From Maritimibacter dapengensis (GTDB taxonomy: Bacteria; Pseudomonadota; Alphaproteobacteria; Rhodobacterales; Rhodobacteraceae), in assembly GCF_019218265.1 (NCBI RefSeq), contig NZ_JAHUZE010000003.1, forward strand, positions 62,001 through 126,000: a stretch of DNA of 64,000 nt. Reading direction: 5' to 3'. The notes under the pieces were generated by a model, which did not search any database, was not told the origin of the DNA, and saw only the letters and a list, made by a program, of their open reading frames with translations. A program made the translations under genes and the position numbers. Of the stretch, positions 26,812-36,483 are shown one piece after another. Position 1 is the first letter of the stretch, and every line of letters begins with the position of its first letter.

Positions 26812-28179
26812 TTAGCCCTGGATCTCGTTGCCCACGACCTGCTGCGCACCCTTGAGGCCGATCGGCAGGCTTTCGAGATAGGCGTTGGGCTGCGAGCCGT
26901 CGAAACCGATGCCGTCGATCACGTCTTCGGCCGGGGTCGGGTCTTTGTAGCCATCCTCTTCGGCAGCCGGGAACATGTCGGGAGTCGCGTGGCCTTCCTC
27001 GATCAGAAGCTGGGCGGCTTCCATGTAGATTTCGGGCTTGTAGACCGACTTGGCGACTTCGTCGTACCAGCTGTCCGGCTTGGCTTCGGCGATCTGACCC
27101 CAGCGGCGCATCTGGGTCAGATACCAGACGGCGTCGGAGTAATAGGGGTAGGTCGCGTTGTAGCGGAAGAACACGTTGAAGTCGGGCACTTCACGCTTGT
27201 CGCCTTTTTCGTATTCGAACGTGCCGGTCATCGAGTTGGCGATGACTTCGTAATCGGCGCCCACGTATTCGGGGCGCGACAGGATTTCCACGGCTTCCGG
27301 GCGGTTGGCGTTGTCGTTCTCGTCCAGCCACATGGCCGCGCGGATCAGCGCCTTGGTCACCGCGAGCGTGGTGTTCGGATACTCCTCGGCGAACTCGGCG
27401 GTGATGCCGAAAACCTTCTCCGGGTTATTCTTCCACAGCTCGTAGTCGGTGATAACCGGCACGCCGATTCCTTTGAACACAGCCTGCTGGTTCCACGGCT
27501 CACCCACGCAGTAACCCGAGATCGTGCCAGCCTCGAGCGTCGCGGGCATCTGCGGCGGGGGCGTGACGGAGAGGAAGGCCTCTGCGTTGATCTGGCCGGT
27601 GACATCTTCGGGCGAATAATAGCCAGGGTTGATCCCACCTGCGGCGAGCCAGTAGCGCAGCTCGTAATTGTGGGTCGAGACCGGGAACACCATGCCCATG
27701 TTGAAGGGCTTGCCCTGGGCGTTGAACTCTTCAATCACGGGCTTGAGATGTTCGGCCGAGATCGGGTGCGCGACCTTGTCGCCGTCCATCGGGAGGTTCG
27801 GCTTCATCATGTCCCACACCTCGTTCGACACGGTGATGCCGTTGCCGTTCAGGTCCATTGAAAAGGGCGTGATGATGTGCGCTTCGGTGCCGTACCCGAT
27901 TGTCGCCGCCAGCGGTTGTCCGGCGAGCATGTGCGCGCCGTCGAGCGTGCCCGAAATGACGCCATCCAGGAGGACTTTCCAGTTGGCCTGTGCCTCGAGT
28001 GTAACGAAGAGGCCTTCGTCATCGAAAAAGCCCTGTTCATAGGCGACCGCGAGGGGCGCCATATCGGTCAGCTTGATGAAGCCGAATGTCAGCTCGTCTT
28101 TTTCCAGGTCCAGCATCTCGGCCATGGCCGGTGCAGTCAGCGCCGTGGTTGTTGCGAGTGCAGCGATAAAGTTCTTCAT
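26812..28179 (-). CDS. nrtA: Nitrate-binding protein NrtA
   Basis: 455 residues with a signal peptide (about 1-20, ending APAMA), then a NrtA/CmpA fold ([48 protein letters not shown]). It captures nitrate in the periplasm for NrtB and the fused ATPase. The ATG at 28179 follows AAGGGAC eight bases away. A much longer open frame upstream crosses the regulatory leader and is not coding. The same fold is used by NasS just upstream. Confidence 0.94.
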   Translation of the reverse strand: MKNFIAALATTTALTAPAMAEMLDLEKDELTFGFIKLTDMAPLAVAYEQGFFDDEGLFVTLEAQANWKVLLDGVISGTLDGAHMLAGQPLAATIGYGTEAHIITPFSMDLNGNGITVSNEVWDMMKPNLPMDGDKVAHPISAEHLKPVIEEFNAQGKPFNMGMVFPVSTHNYELRYWLAAGGINPGYYSPEDVTGQINAEAFLSVTPPPQMPATLEAGTISGYCVGEPWNQQAVFKGIGVPVITDYELWKNNPEKVFGITAEFAEEYPNTTLAVTKALIRAAMWLDENDNANRPEAVEILSRPEYVGADYEVIANSMTGTFEYEKGDKREVPDFNVFFRYNATYPYYSDAVWYLTQMRRWGQIAEAKPDSWYDEVAKSVYKPEIYMEAAQLLIEEGHATPDMFPAAEEDGYKDPTPAEDVIDGIGFDGSQPNAYLESLPIGLKGAQQVVGNEIQG

Positions 28180-28217
28180 GATCAGTCCCTTATGATCGGT
28201 GAGAGCGTGAAGCCCAT

Positions 28218-28278
28218 AAACGAGAAAACCGCCCGATTCGGATTCGCGGGGAGGAGGTCGCGAATACAAATCGAGCGG
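28218..28278 (-). terminator. Leader terminator upstream of nrtA, target for antitermination
   Basis: On the minus strand a two-tier stem forms: CCGCTCGATT (28278-28269) with AATCGGGCGG (28238-28229), ten pairs including one G-U, and inside it ATTCGCG with CGCGAAT (28265-28259, 28248-28242). TTTTCTCGTTT follows at 28228-28218. It would stop transcripts 40 bases before the nrtA start, consistent with attenuation controlled by NasT. Confidence 0.75.
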
Positions 28279-28292
28279 CTTTGCCCTGTTGG

Positions 28293-28337
28293 TCCCAGAC
28301 ACTGGGAGAAATTCGTAGGCAGGCATCGTTGCCCGCC
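28293..28337 (-). promoter_or_regulatory. Tandem hairpins in the nasS-nrtA leader, candidate NasT (ANTAR) RNA site
   Basis: The first hairpin (28337-28318) pairs GGCGGGC with GCCTGCC around the hexaloop AACGAT, which has A at position 1 and G at position 4, the pattern described for ANTAR-bound RNA. The second (28307-28293) is TCCCAG-TGT-CTGGGA, immediately followed by the terminator stem. The first fits the ANTAR rule well; the second does not clearly have a six-base loop. Confidence 0.55.
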
Positions 28338-28423
28338 TGACATCATGAGTGACGGCTTGGATCGGGATAATCAATTTCGCAGATGTAAGAGCGGCAGAGT
28401 TTTTGCTGCGGTGCAGAGAGCGC

Positions 28424-29626
28424 TCACTTTTTAAGCGCGTTTTCCCCGCGAACTGCCTCATCCGGGTCAAAAGTTCGACCGTCGAAGAAGGAATCGGGGC
28501 CAAGGAACAGTTTGCCCGTCCCGCTGGCGACCGGCGTTTCGACCCTTGTCGCGCCCTCGATCTTGGAGGAGGCACCGGGCAGGTCCGCGCCGCTCGCGTC
28601 GAGAGCCGCCCGGAACAGATCGGGGCGGAACACGGTTTCGGCGGACCGCATCGCAGCGACTCTGTCCAGCCCGGTTCGTGCGGCCAGTTGACCGGCGATC
28701 CACATTGCCTGCGACCGCCAGGGGAAATTGGCGGCCGCGTCGCTGAATCCGACAAAACCCTCGACATTGCGGGTCTCGCCCGACGAATTGATTATGAGAT
28801 GGCCTGACAGGGCGCGGTCGATCACCTCGGGCGCGAGATCCAGGTATTCGGGACGGCCCAGAAGCTCGGCCGCGAGGAGCCGATTGTCACCCCTCTCCAA
28901 CCAGCGACCCGCCTGCCATGTCGCCCGTATCAGCCGGGCCGACAGGTTGCGCTCGGATGCCACCCAATCCGCGCGGACCGCGAGAGCTTTTTCCGGTGCG
29001 AAAGCCCAGATCCTGCTTGTTGGCAGCAGCAGCGCACCCACGCCGTTTTCGACCGCGATCGACCCCCAGGGTTCACCCACGCAAAACGCGTCGATCTCGC
29101 CTGCCTCGATCGCATCGGCCATGAGACGCGGCGGCACGGTTCGGATGTCCACGCCCTGCGGTGCAGGCAGGCCCAGCGCCGACAGCCAGTAGTATAGCAG
29201 TTCGGCGTGCATCGAGAACGGGAACGGCACCCCGATACGCAAGCCGCCGCCCGCGCATGCGATCAAGGCACGGCCAGCGGCTTCGGCATCATCGAATGCG
29301 AAATCGTGCCCGTGATCGCGCAGGCGCGATTCCAGTTCGCGGCTGACGCCGACGACATTGCCATTCACCGACAGGATGGACAGAACGGCAAGATCGGTAC
29401 CGGCACCACCAAGTCCCATTGCCGTCGCGACCGGCACGGGCGACAGCATATGCGCGGCATCGACCCGCCCGAACACCAGCATGTCGCGCAGAGACGACCA
29501 GGACGGCGCGCGCACCAGATCAAGCGCCAGCCCCTCTTCCGCCGCGAACCCCATCTCCTGCGCCACGATGAGCGGCGCGGCATCGACCAACGGTATGAAC
29601 CCGACCGAGAGCACAGTCCCCTTCAT
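28424..29626 (-). CDS. nasS: Nitrate sensor NasS (NrtA-like, cytoplasmic)
   Basis: 400 residues with the NrtA/CmpA fold but no signal peptide: it opens [20 protein letters not shown] and shares the VGEPWGS block with NrtA. In the known NasS/NasT systems, NasS holds NasT inactive until nitrate or nitrite binds. It overlaps nasT by four bases (ATGA), typical of the pair. It is followed by the 244-base leader with terminator before nrtA. Confidence 0.9.
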   Translation of the reverse strand: MKGTVLSVGFIPLVDAAPLIVAQEMGFAAEEGLALDLVRAPSWSSLRDMLVFGRVDAAHMLSPVPVATAMGLGGAGTDLAVLSILSVNGNVVGVSRELESRLRDHGHDFAFDDAEAAGRALIACAGGGLRIGVPFPFSMHAELLYYWLSALGLPAPQGVDIRTVPPRLMADAIEAGEIDAFCVGEPWGSIAVENGVGALLLPTSRIWAFAPEKALAVRADWVASERNLSARLIRATWQAGRWLERGDNRLLAAELLGRPEYLDLAPEVIDRALSGHLIINSSGETRNVEGFVGFSDAAANFPWRSQAMWIAGQLAARTGLDRVAAMRSAETVFRPDLFRAALDASGADLPGASSKIEGATRVETPVASGTGKLFLGPDSFFDGRTFDPDEAVRGENALKK

Positions 29627-30207
29627 GACAACAGCCCCGCTGAGTTGACCAGAGCCTGGGCCACGTCCGCGACCCGCTTGTTCTGATCCATCGCGGCTTT
29701 GCGCAGGAGCGCATAGGCTTCGTCCTCGCCCAGCCCCTTGGCCTTCATGATAAGGCCTTTGGCCCGGTCGATGACCTTTCGTTCTTCAAGGGCGCGCTTT
29801 GTCGTCTCGAGCTCCGCGCGCATCCGGTGGAACATGTTGAACCGGGTCACGGCGGCGTCGAGGATCGGCTTGACCCGGTCCGACTTCAGCCCGTCAACGA
29901 TATAGGCGGATACCCCGGCTTCGATCGCGGCACGGGTCAGGCCCTCGTCCGAACGCTCCACGAACATGGCGACCGGGCGTTCGAGCGGCCCGGAGGCGAT
30001 AGCAAGTTCCTCGAGCGTGTCGCGCGACGGATTTTCGATATCAATCAGAACGACATCAGGATTCAGGTCCGCGATCCTGGCCTTCAGTCCGTGTGTATCG
30101 TCCACGATAGACACATCGAAATCGCCGGCAGCGCGCAATGACTGCTCGATCAGCACGCCCCGTTCGGCGCTTTTTTCGACGATGACGACGTGGAGGTTTT
30201 GCTTCAT
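29623..30207 (-). CDS. nasT: ANTAR antiterminator NasT
   Basis: 194 residues: a receiver-like domain (about 1-120, Asp56 in VVLIDIENPS) and a C-terminal ANTAR RNA-binding domain (about 133-190, RKVIDRAKGLIMKAKGLGED with the conserved ALLRKAAMDQNK block). NasT binds a two-hairpin RNA leader and prevents termination when released by NasS. It is the first gene of the minus-strand nitrate operon and divergent from the GAF/Fis regulator. Confidence 0.92.
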   Translation of the reverse strand: MKQNLHVVIVEKSAERGVLIEQSLRAAGDFDVSIVDDTHGLKARIADLNPDVVLIDIENPSRDTLEELAIASGPLERPVAMFVERSDEGLTRAAIEAGVSAYIVDGLKSDRVKPILDAAVTRFNMFHRMRAELETTKRALEERKVIDRAKGLIMKAKGLGEDEAYALLRKAAMDQNKRVADVAQALVNSAGLLS

Positions 30208-30432
30208 TGGCCCGAGAGACGCGCGGCGGGGTCGAATGTAAAGAGTTTGCCGCAGGCCATCGATCTACTTTTTGGCGAATGCCTCAAATTTCAGCAGCGC
30301 CCGTTCCCCAATGCGACCTTTGGCATGAAATTCGCCATGCGCGACTTCGCCTTCACCACCGGGCGGGCAGGCAACGACCTTGCTATGAAGGCCGATCTGG
30401 CCTTAGTCTGATGGCCGGAGGAGCGCAACATC
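30208..30432. other. Divergent intergenic region between nasT and the GAF/Fis regulator
   Basis: 225 bases. TGGCGAAT (30273-30280) and ATTCGCCA (30330-30337) form a spaced inverted repeat. No clear sigma-54 element, NtrC site or sigma-70 pair could be assigned. GGAGGAG at 30416 serves the plus-strand gene. Confidence 0.4.
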
Positions 30433-31395
30433 ATGACAAGACCGGTCGAGAACGCACATATCGAGAGAGTTCTCGCGACAGCGCAATCCAATTCGGCAGC
30501 GGCGCGGTCGCGGCTTGCGGCGAGCTGGCGGCGCTCTGTGGTCAAGCACGGGCTCGATCCGTCCGAAGGTCGCGCGACCAATGTGGTCGACGGAAGCACG
30601 CTGTCCGAGCGGCGCGACGCGTTGGACAAATTCATGACCGTCGCGGCGCCACGTCTGGACCGGCTGTTCTCGCTGGTCGGAAATTCGGGCTGTGCGGTGT
30701 TCCTGACGGATACCGAGGGCGTGATCCTCGACCAGCGCACGACGGATGCGGACAAGGACACGTTTGCGGATTGGGGCCTAAGGACCGGCGCGGATTGGTC
30801 CGAGGCCCGAGAGGGAACGAACGGGATCGGCACATGCCTTGCCGAGAACCGCAGCCTCATCATCCACCGTGAGGAGCATTTTTTCGCCCGCAACACTGCC
30901 ATGTCCTGCATCGACGCGCCGATCTATGGCCCGGACGGGCGGATCGTGGCCGCGCTCGACGTGTCGTCGGCGCGGGCTGACCAGACCGAGGGCTTCAACC
31001 GCCTGATCGCCGCGCAGGTCGCCCAAACCGCGCGCGCCATCGAAGAGGCCAATTTCCGCGCCGCGTTCTCATCTGCGCGGATCGTCGTGGGTGACAGTGA
31101 CGACACCGACGCCGCCGTGCTGCTTGCTCTTGATGCGGACGACCTCGTCGTCGGTGCCACGCGCGAGGCACGGCGGGTCTTCGAACTGGGCAGCGATGCG
31201 ATCACGCCGCGGCCCGCGGCAGACATCCTCGGGCGGGAGGATGGCCCCACAGGGTTCGAGAAAGCCGAACGCGCTGCCGTGATTCGGGCGTTGGCCCGCG
31301 CGGATGGCAACGTATCGGAGGCCGCCCGCGCGCTAGGAATCGGTCGCGCGACGCTTTATCGGCGCATGAAACGGCTCGGGATCGAAGGTCGCTGA
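30433..31395 (+). CDS. AcoR-like regulator with GAF and Fis domains but no AAA+ domain
   Basis: 320 residues. The N-terminal half is AcoR-like (LAASWRRSVVKHGLDPSEG, then a GAF domain with CAVFLTDTEGVILDQ and REGTNGIGTCLAENRSLII). The C-terminus is a Fis-type helix-turn-helix (ADGNVSEAARALGIGRATLY). The AAA+ domain present in AcoR is missing, so it cannot drive sigma-54. It lies just upstream of an aldehyde dehydrogenase gene, separated by a palindrome that is its likely operator. Confidence 0.85.
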   Translation: MTRPVENAHIERVLATAQSNSAAARSRLAASWRRSVVKHGLDPSEGRATNVVDGSTLSERRDALDKFMTVAAPRLDRLFSLVGNSGCAVFLTDTEGVILDQRTTDADKDTFADWGLRTGADWSEAREGTNGIGTCLAENRSLIIHREEHFFARNTAMSCIDAPIYGPDGRIVAALDVSSARADQTEGFNRLIAAQVAQTARAIEEANFRAAFSSARIVVGDSDDTDAAVLLALDADDLVVGATREARRVFELGSDAITPRPAADILGREDGPTGFEKAERAAVIRALARADGNVSEAARALGIGRATLYRRMKRLGIEGR

Positions 31396-31403
31396 GCCGA
31401 ACC

Positions 31404-31421
31404 TGTCTCATGGTTGAGACA
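31404..31421. promoter_or_regulatory. Palindrome upstream of aldehyde dehydrogenase, candidate operator
   Basis: TGTCTCA-TGGT-TGAGACA, perfect 7-base arms, nine bases after the regulator stop and 111 bases before the dehydrogenase start. TGTC...GACA symmetry fits Fis-type regulators of the AcoR group. Confidence 0.55.
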
Positions 31422-31531
31422 CTTCCCACTCCCCCACGTGATTGCCCCCGCTGACCAGGGCGGTGCGGCGCGTCATGGTCATGCCAATCCGGGCGGAGGA
31501 CCCGGAGAGGAATTTTCCGGGAGGATACCCC

Positions 31532-33055
31532 ATGAACGAGATGACCCAACTGGCCGTGGATTACTTCACGTCGCCATTCAAAGCCCGCTACGACAACTTC
31601 ATCGGCGGCAAGTTCGTTGCGCCGAAGTCGAGCAAGTATTTCACCAACGTGACCCCGATCACCGGCCAGCCGGTCTGCGAAGTGGCGCGCTCGGGCGAGG
31701 CCGATGTCGAAGCCGCGCTCGATGCTGCGCACGCCGCAAAGGACGCCTGGGGCAAGACCAGCCCGGCGGAGCGCTCGAACATTCTGCTGAAGATCGCCGA
31801 CCGGCTGGAAGCCAACCTCGACCTGCTGGCGACCGCCGAAACCTGGGACAACGGTAAGCCGATCCGCGAAACGACGGCCGCCGACATTCCGCTGTCGGTC
31901 GATCACTTCCGCTATTTCGCGGGCGTGCTGCGGGGTCAGGAAGGCTCCATGTCCGAGATCGACGCGGATACGGTCGCCTATCATTACCATGAGCCGCTTG
32001 GCGTCGTCGGGCAGATCATCCCGTGGAATTTCTCGATCCTGATGGCGGCGTGGAAACTAGCCCCAGCGCTCGCCGCCGGGAACTGCATCGTGCTCAAGCC
32101 CGCAGAGCAGACCCCCGCCGCAATCATGGTGCTGGCCGAACTGATCGCTGACCTGCTTCCTGCCGGTGTGCTGAACATCGTCAACGGGTTCGGGGCCGAA
32201 GTGGGCGCGCCGCTCGCCCGCTCGCCGCGTATCGCCAAGATCGCCTTTACCGGCTCGACCGAGACCGGGCGCAAGATCATGGAGGCGGCGACCGAGAACC
32301 TGATCCCGGTGACGCTGGAACTCGGGGGCAAGTCGCCCAACATCTTCTTTTCCGACGTGATGGCCGAGGACGACGCGTTCCTCGACAAGGCGGTCGAAGG
32401 TTTCGTGTTGTTCGCCTTCAACCAGGGCGAGGTCTGCACCTGCCCGTCCCGTGCGCTCATCCAGGAGGACATCTACGACGACTTCATGGCGCGGGCGATC
32501 GAGCGTGTGAAAGCCATCAAACACGGCGACCCGCGGCTCATGGAGACGATGGTTGGTGCGCAGGCGAGCGCGGAGCAGCAGGAAAAGATCCTGTCCTACC
32601 TCACCATCGGGCGCGAGGAAGGGGCCGAGGTGCTGACCGGAGGTGATGCCGCACGCTTCAATGGCGAGCTTGCGAACGGGTTCTATATCCAGCCCACGAT
32701 TCTCAAGGGGCACAACAAGATGCGCGTGTTTCAGGAGGAGATTTTCGGCCCTGTTGTGTCAGTGACGACATTCAAGACCGAGGAAGAGGCGCTCGAGATC
32801 GCCAACGACACGATGTATGGCCTTGGTGCCGGAGTCTGGTCGCGGGATGCGAACCGTTGTTATCGCTTTGGGCGGTCCATCGAAGCGGGTCGGGTCTGGG
32901 TCAACAACTACCACGCCTATCCGGCTCATGCGGCCTTCGGCGGCTACAAGCAATCCGGCATCGGGCGCGAAACCCACAAGATGATGCTGGATCATTACCA
33001 ACAGACCAAGAACATCCTGATGAGCTACAACCCGAACAAGCTCGGGTTCTTCTAG
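31532..33055 (+). CDS. NAD-dependent aldehyde dehydrogenase (ExaC/AcoD-like)
   Basis: 507 residues with the full family architecture: [32 protein letters not shown], general base Glu in LELGGKSPN and catalytic Cys in [13 protein letters not shown]. The CTCPSR form is that of acetaldehyde dehydrogenases of alcohol and acetoin catabolism. The start at 31532 follows GGGAGGA. Likely controlled by the GAF/Fis regulator upstream, which is often paired with this gene. A strong terminator follows. Confidence 0.93.
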   Translation: MNEMTQLAVDYFTSPFKARYDNFIGGKFVAPKSSKYFTNVTPITGQPVCEVARSGEADVEAALDAAHAAKDAWGKTSPAERSNILLKIADRLEANLDLLATAETWDNGKPIRETTAADIPLSVDHFRYFAGVLRGQEGSMSEIDADTVAYHYHEPLGVVGQIIPWNFSILMAAWKLAPALAAGNCIVLKPAEQTPAAIMVLAELIADLLPAGVLNIVNGFGAEVGAPLARSPRIAKIAFTGSTETGRKIMEAATENLIPVTLELGGKSPNIFFSDVMAEDDAFLDKAVEGFVLFAFNQGEVCTCPSRALIQEDIYDDFMARAIERVKAIKHGDPRLMETMVGAQASAEQQEKILSYLTIGREEGAEVLTGGDAARFNGELANGFYIQPTILKGHNKMRVFQEEIFGPVVSVTTFKTEEEALEIANDTMYGLGAGVWSRDANRCYRFGRSIEAGRVWVNNYHAYPAHAAFGGYKQSGIGRETHKMMLDHYQQTKNILMSYNPNKLGFF

Positions 33056-33120
33056 GACGACGCGAAACCGGGGGCGGTATTCGCCCTCGTCCGGGCCCCC
33101 CTCCCAAACAGGCCCAAGCG

Positions 33121-33157
33121 AACGCCGGGTGGTTGCCATTTGCCGCCCGGCGTTTTT
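33121..33157 (+). terminator. Intrinsic terminator after aldehyde dehydrogenase
   Basis: AACGCCGGG and CCCGGCGTT form a nine-pair stem with a smaller stem in the loop, followed by TTTTT. Confidence 0.85.
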
Positions 33158-33208
33158 CTTCGGAACACCAGGCTGAGGTGAGTGCGTTATCCCAGAAAGG
33201 AGGCGGAC

Positions 33209-34045
33209 ATGACCTATGGGAAGTTCGCGGCAATGATCGCGACGTCGACGCTTGTGATGTTCGGGCTGATGTATCTGAACACATACGCCTCGCCGGACAT
33301 CTTCTTTTCCGAAACCCGTGCCTATATGGCGATCCTTATGGGCGCGACGATGGCTTTCGTCATGATGGCGTTCATGGCGAAGATGTACCCGAGCCGTGGC
33401 GTCAACATCGCCATATTCACCGGGTCCATCGTGCTTTTTGCCCTATCGCTCTGGCTCGTCAGGTCACAGGCGACAGTAAGTGGGGTAAGCTACATGCGCG
33501 CCATGATCCCGCACCACTCGATCGCGATCATGACATCTACCCGGGCGGATATCGAGGATGCGCGGGCCGCGAAGCTGGCCGAGGATATTTCGGCGGCACA
33601 AAACAAGGAAATCTCCGAGATGCGCTACATGATCGCGTCGATCCGCGAGGATGGGCGCGTCGAAAGCGTCTATCGGGACCCGGAGCCCGAAGTCGGCAGC
33701 GTGAACGATGCCCTTTCGACCGTTCGACTCGCCGGGCTGGACCCCGCCCCGCTGACCGAAGCCGAGGCCGCCGCCGCGCTGGAGGAAACGCCCACCTGCA
33801 ACTTCCGGCGTGAGCCGTCCGAAGAGCCGATCCTGTGGGCGACCGAGGACGGTGACAAAGCGGCCATCCGGCTGAACGGGTACTTCATCGCACTTGAAGG
33901 TGAGAACGGCAGTTATTCGACCGAGCGGATGCAGATCGACCTCACCGCGCTTGGCGATGAGGCCGATTTCCGTGCGAATAGCGAACTGGTCTGGTCGCTC
34001 GAACCGGGGCCGACGGCGGGCTATCGCGGTTTTTCGGACTGCTAG
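33209..34045 (+). CDS. Membrane protein with a DUF305 histidine motif
   Basis: 278 residues. Three membrane helices (about 8-26, 38-57, 66-84) come first. Then comes a DUF305/ferritin-like motif, MRAMIPHHSIAIMTS with the His pair at 102-103, and a long helix ending NKEISEMRYMI. The last 130 residues form a soluble domain with two cysteines that I do not recognise. DUF305 proteins are often linked to copper or metal handling; that is weak support here. AAAGGAGG precedes the start. It overlaps the convergent SDR gene by four bases. Confidence 0.8.
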   Translation: MTYGKFAAMIATSTLVMFGLMYLNTYASPDIFFSETRAYMAILMGATMAFVMMAFMAKMYPSRGVNIAIFTGSIVLFALSLWLVRSQATVSGVSYMRAMIPHHSIAIMTSTRADIEDARAAKLAEDISAAQNKEISEMRYMIASIREDGRVESVYRDPEPEVGSVNDALSTVRLAGLDPAPLTEAEAAAALEETPTCNFRREPSEEPILWATEDGDKAAIRLNGYFIALEGENGSYSTERMQIDLTALGDEADFRANSELVWSLEPGPTAGYRGFSDC

Positions 34046-34695
34046 GCTGCCGCGGAGATCGCGGGTGCCTTCTGCACGAGCCCCTCGTCGGTCAGGGCAT
34101 GGACCATGAACAGCGCAAAGTCCGTGCGGCGGGTCCGATTGGCGGCAAGGCGGGGATCGTGGGCGCGTTCAGCCCAGATCGGGAGCCCTTCGCTTTCGCC
34201 TTCTTCGAGATCCGAGCCGCGCACCAGCGTCCATCTGCGACCGGACGAGAAGATCAGCTTCCCGGCGCGATGCTGATCGTTCAGGTCCACGACGCGGAGC
34301 GCTCGCACGACCGGCCCGACGACCTTTTCGAAGAAGTGGATTTTCCAGCTGTAGCGATCCTTTCCGTCCACTGAAAGGTGCCAGCCGCTGGAGAAGATCA
34401 GCCGTGCATCCTTTGGCGCGTTGTCCATGACCGCTCGCACCGTGCCGGAAGCATAATCTTCGACCCCCCAAGGAGCCAGAACCGTAAGCACGCCGTCCGC
34501 ATTTTCGACGGCCCGGCGCACCACTTCCGGGTCATTCGTGCGACCGGGAAAGACCGTGATGCGATCCTTGAACCGTGCGAGTTTCCCGACGCTTTCCGGT
34601 CGACAAACACCCACAACTTCGTATCCGAGGTCGAGGCAGTGCTGGGTCATATACTGACCCAGCTTGCCGGAAATTCCGATGATTGCGATTTTCAT
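34042..34695 (-). CDS. NAD(P)-binding atypical SDR protein
   Basis: 217 residues with a Rossmann motif at the N-terminus (MKIAIIGISGKLGQYMTQHC) and an NmrA/SDR-like layout; the block RLIFSSGWHLSVDGKD replaces the usual catalytic Tyr-x3-Lys. It may be a sensor or reductase. The coding start is 34695; the longer open frame upstream runs through the DUF4386 gene in another frame. It forms an operon with DUF4386, 35 bases apart. Confidence 0.85.
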   Translation of the reverse strand: MKIAIIGISGKLGQYMTQHCLDLGYEVVGVCRPESVGKLARFKDRITVFPGRTNDPEVVRRAVENADGVLTVLAPWGVEDYASGTVRAVMDNAPKDARLIFSSGWHLSVDGKDRYSWKIHFFEKVVGPVVRALRVVDLNDQHRAGKLIFSSGRRWTLVRGSDLEEGESEGLPIWAERAHDPRLAANRTRRTDFALFMVHALTDEGLVQKAPAISAAA

Positions 34696-34730
34696 GACGT
34701 TCTCCTTTGAATTTGGGTTGAGGGATCGTT

Positions 34731-35426
34731 TCAGACGGTGGGGGTGGTTGCCCCGATCCGCGGGGCGCGGATCAGGAGCCAGAGGGCGAAGCCCACTTCC
34801 GACAGGGTCACGATCACCAGCAGACCGACCCGCACCCAGCCGAGCAGGTCGGCATTCGGGAAGGCGAAGGCATAAAGGCTGTCCGCGAAGTAGCCGAAGG
34901 CACCGATGGTCAGGCCGTATGCGAAGATTTTCGGCAGCGCTTCGGTCCTGCAGACGAGTTGCCCAAGCAGAAGCAGATGCAGGCCGAAGAAGATCTGCCA
35001 GACCCAGACGCCCGAATGATGCATATGAAGCAGCAGCTCGGTGAGTGCACTGTCCGCCGGGATCGTTCCCGACGCCATCCCGGAAAGCCCGGCCTGGAAC
35101 ATGAGCATGGCGGCCATGACGGTGACCATGCCGAAGCGGGCGAGCATGGCGGCGAATGCCAGTGTCTCGTTCACGCGTCGGAACATCTGGTAGAGCATGG
35201 TCGAGACCATCACCTCGATCATCATCACCATACCGTCCGCGCCGATGCCGGCGTTGAACAGGCCGCGTTTGTCGTTGATTGCGGCAAGTGTCGTGGTGGG
35301 ATCGTCGGTGATGATTTGGCTCGGCACATAACCGATGGCGAAAGCACCGAAGATTGCGATGGCGGTGTACCCGGCCCCAGTGAGGCGCGAGAAAGAGCGT
35401 TGGGTGGGATCGTTGAAAACAGACAT
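34731..35426 (-). CDS. DUF4386 membrane protein
   Basis: 231 residues with six hydrophobic helices; blocks such as MSVFNDPTQRSFSRLTGAGY and GFFGLHLL-like QIFFGLHLLLLGQLV match DUF4386. Function unknown. First gene of a two-gene operon, divergent from the LysR gene, which probably controls it. Confidence 0.8.
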   Translation of the reverse strand: MSVFNDPTQRSFSRLTGAGYTAIAIFGAFAIGYVPSQIITDDPTTTLAAINDKRGLFNAGIGADGMVMMIEVMVSTMLYQMFRRVNETLAFAAMLARFGMVTVMAAMLMFQAGLSGMASGTIPADSALTELLLHMHHSGVWVWQIFFGLHLLLLGQLVCRTEALPKIFAYGLTIGAFGYFADSLYAFAFPNADLLGWVRVGLLVIVTLSEVGFALWLLIRAPRIGATTPTV

Positions 35427-35494
35427 GGTCGTTCCTTTCAGTCAAAGGGGCATCCCTCCGCCTGAAGCGGTGTTTGGCCCGGTGTATCTGGTGT

Positions 35495-35525
35495 TTGGTG
35501 AGGCCCTGTTGGGGCCGATGACCAA
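35495..35525. promoter_or_regulatory. Inverted repeat in the LysR/DUF4386 divergent promoter
   Basis: TTGGTGAGGCCC and GGGGCCGATGACCAA form an imperfect inverted repeat in the 151-base divergent region, with GTGTTTGG repeated just upstream. Position and symmetry suit a LysR-type binding site. Confidence 0.45.
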
Positions 35526-35577
35526 GGTTTAGACTGACGGACGGACCAAGAGAATTGACCAATTTCGCGACTATGTT

Positions 35578-36474
35578 ATGCGTATATGCATGGACTGGTC
35601 CGCCACCACATTCGATTGGAACCGCGCCCGCGCGTTTCTCGTCACAGCAGAAGAAGGCTCTCTGTCCGCGGCGGCCCGCGCCCTTGGCCTCGCGCAGCCG
35701 ACGGTCGGGCGGCAGGTCGAGGCGTTTCAGGACGAGCTGGGCGTGGTCCTGTTCGAACGGGCGGGGCACAGCCTGACCCTGACGCCGGCTGGCCACGCGC
35801 TCCTCGACCACGCACGCGCGATGGGTGAGGCCGCGATCGGGCTGTCACGCGTCGCGTATGGACAGAACGACGAAATCGACGGCCGCGTGACGATCGCCGC
35901 CTCAGATGCCTATGCCGGCATACTGCTCCCCCCGATCCTCGAACGTCTACAGGCACAGGAGCCGCGCATTTCCGTTTCGATCGTCGTATCGAACGATGCT
36001 GCGGACCTGCTTCGCCGCGAAGCAGACATCGCTATCCGGAATTTCCAACCAAAGGAACCAGACCTGATCGCCAAACGCCTGCGCACCGCGCACGCGCGTT
36101 TTTATGCCTCGCCCGATTACGTCGATGCGCTGGGCGAGGTGACGAAGCCGGGCGAGCTCGGAAGTGCGCGCTTCATCGGGCTAGACGATACCGGCCTGAT
36201 GCTGGGCATGTTGCAGCAACTCGGATTTCCGATAACCGACGACAATATCCCGCTGAGAACCGGCAACTTCCTCGTCATGTGGGCGCTGGTCAAACGCGGG
36301 CTTGGGATCGGTGTGCTGGACGATCGCATCGGGGATAATGACCCCGACGTGGTCCGGGTTCTGCCCGACATGCCGCCTCTGGAGTTTCCGCTCTTCCTCG
36401 TCGCGCATCGGGACATCCATCAAAGCCGGCGCCTGCGGTTCGTCTGGGATTTCCTCTCGGTCGCGCTGCGCTAG
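35578..36474 (+). CDS. LysR-family transcriptional regulator
   Basis: 298 residues: winged helix-turn-helix at about 10-70 (EEGSLSAAARALGLAQPTVGRQVEAFQ) and a periplasmic-binding-like effector domain. It resembles LysR proteins that control adjacent oxidoreductase genes. ATG codons at 35578 and 35590 are both possible starts. It is divergent from the DUF4386-SDR operon and convergent with the VOC gene, nine bases away. Confidence 0.92.
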   Translation: MRICMDWSATTFDWNRARAFLVTAEEGSLSAAARALGLAQPTVGRQVEAFQDELGVVLFERAGHSLTLTPAGHALLDHARAMGEAAIGLSRVAYGQNDEIDGRVTIAASDAYAGILLPPILERLQAQEPRISVSIVVSNDAADLLRREADIAIRNFQPKEPDLIAKRLRTAHARFYASPDYVDALGEVTKPGELGSARFIGLDDTGLMLGMLQQLGFPITDDNIPLRTGNFLVMWALVKRGLGIGVLDDRIGDNDPDVVRVLPDMPPLEFPLFLVAHRDIHQSRRLRFVWDFLSVALR

Positions 36475-36483
36475 AAAGCGCCT

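Noticed and set aside
28180-28767. Upstream extension of the nrtA frame
   Set aside because: It runs across the terminator leader and the nasS gene; the NrtA signal peptide starts at 28179.
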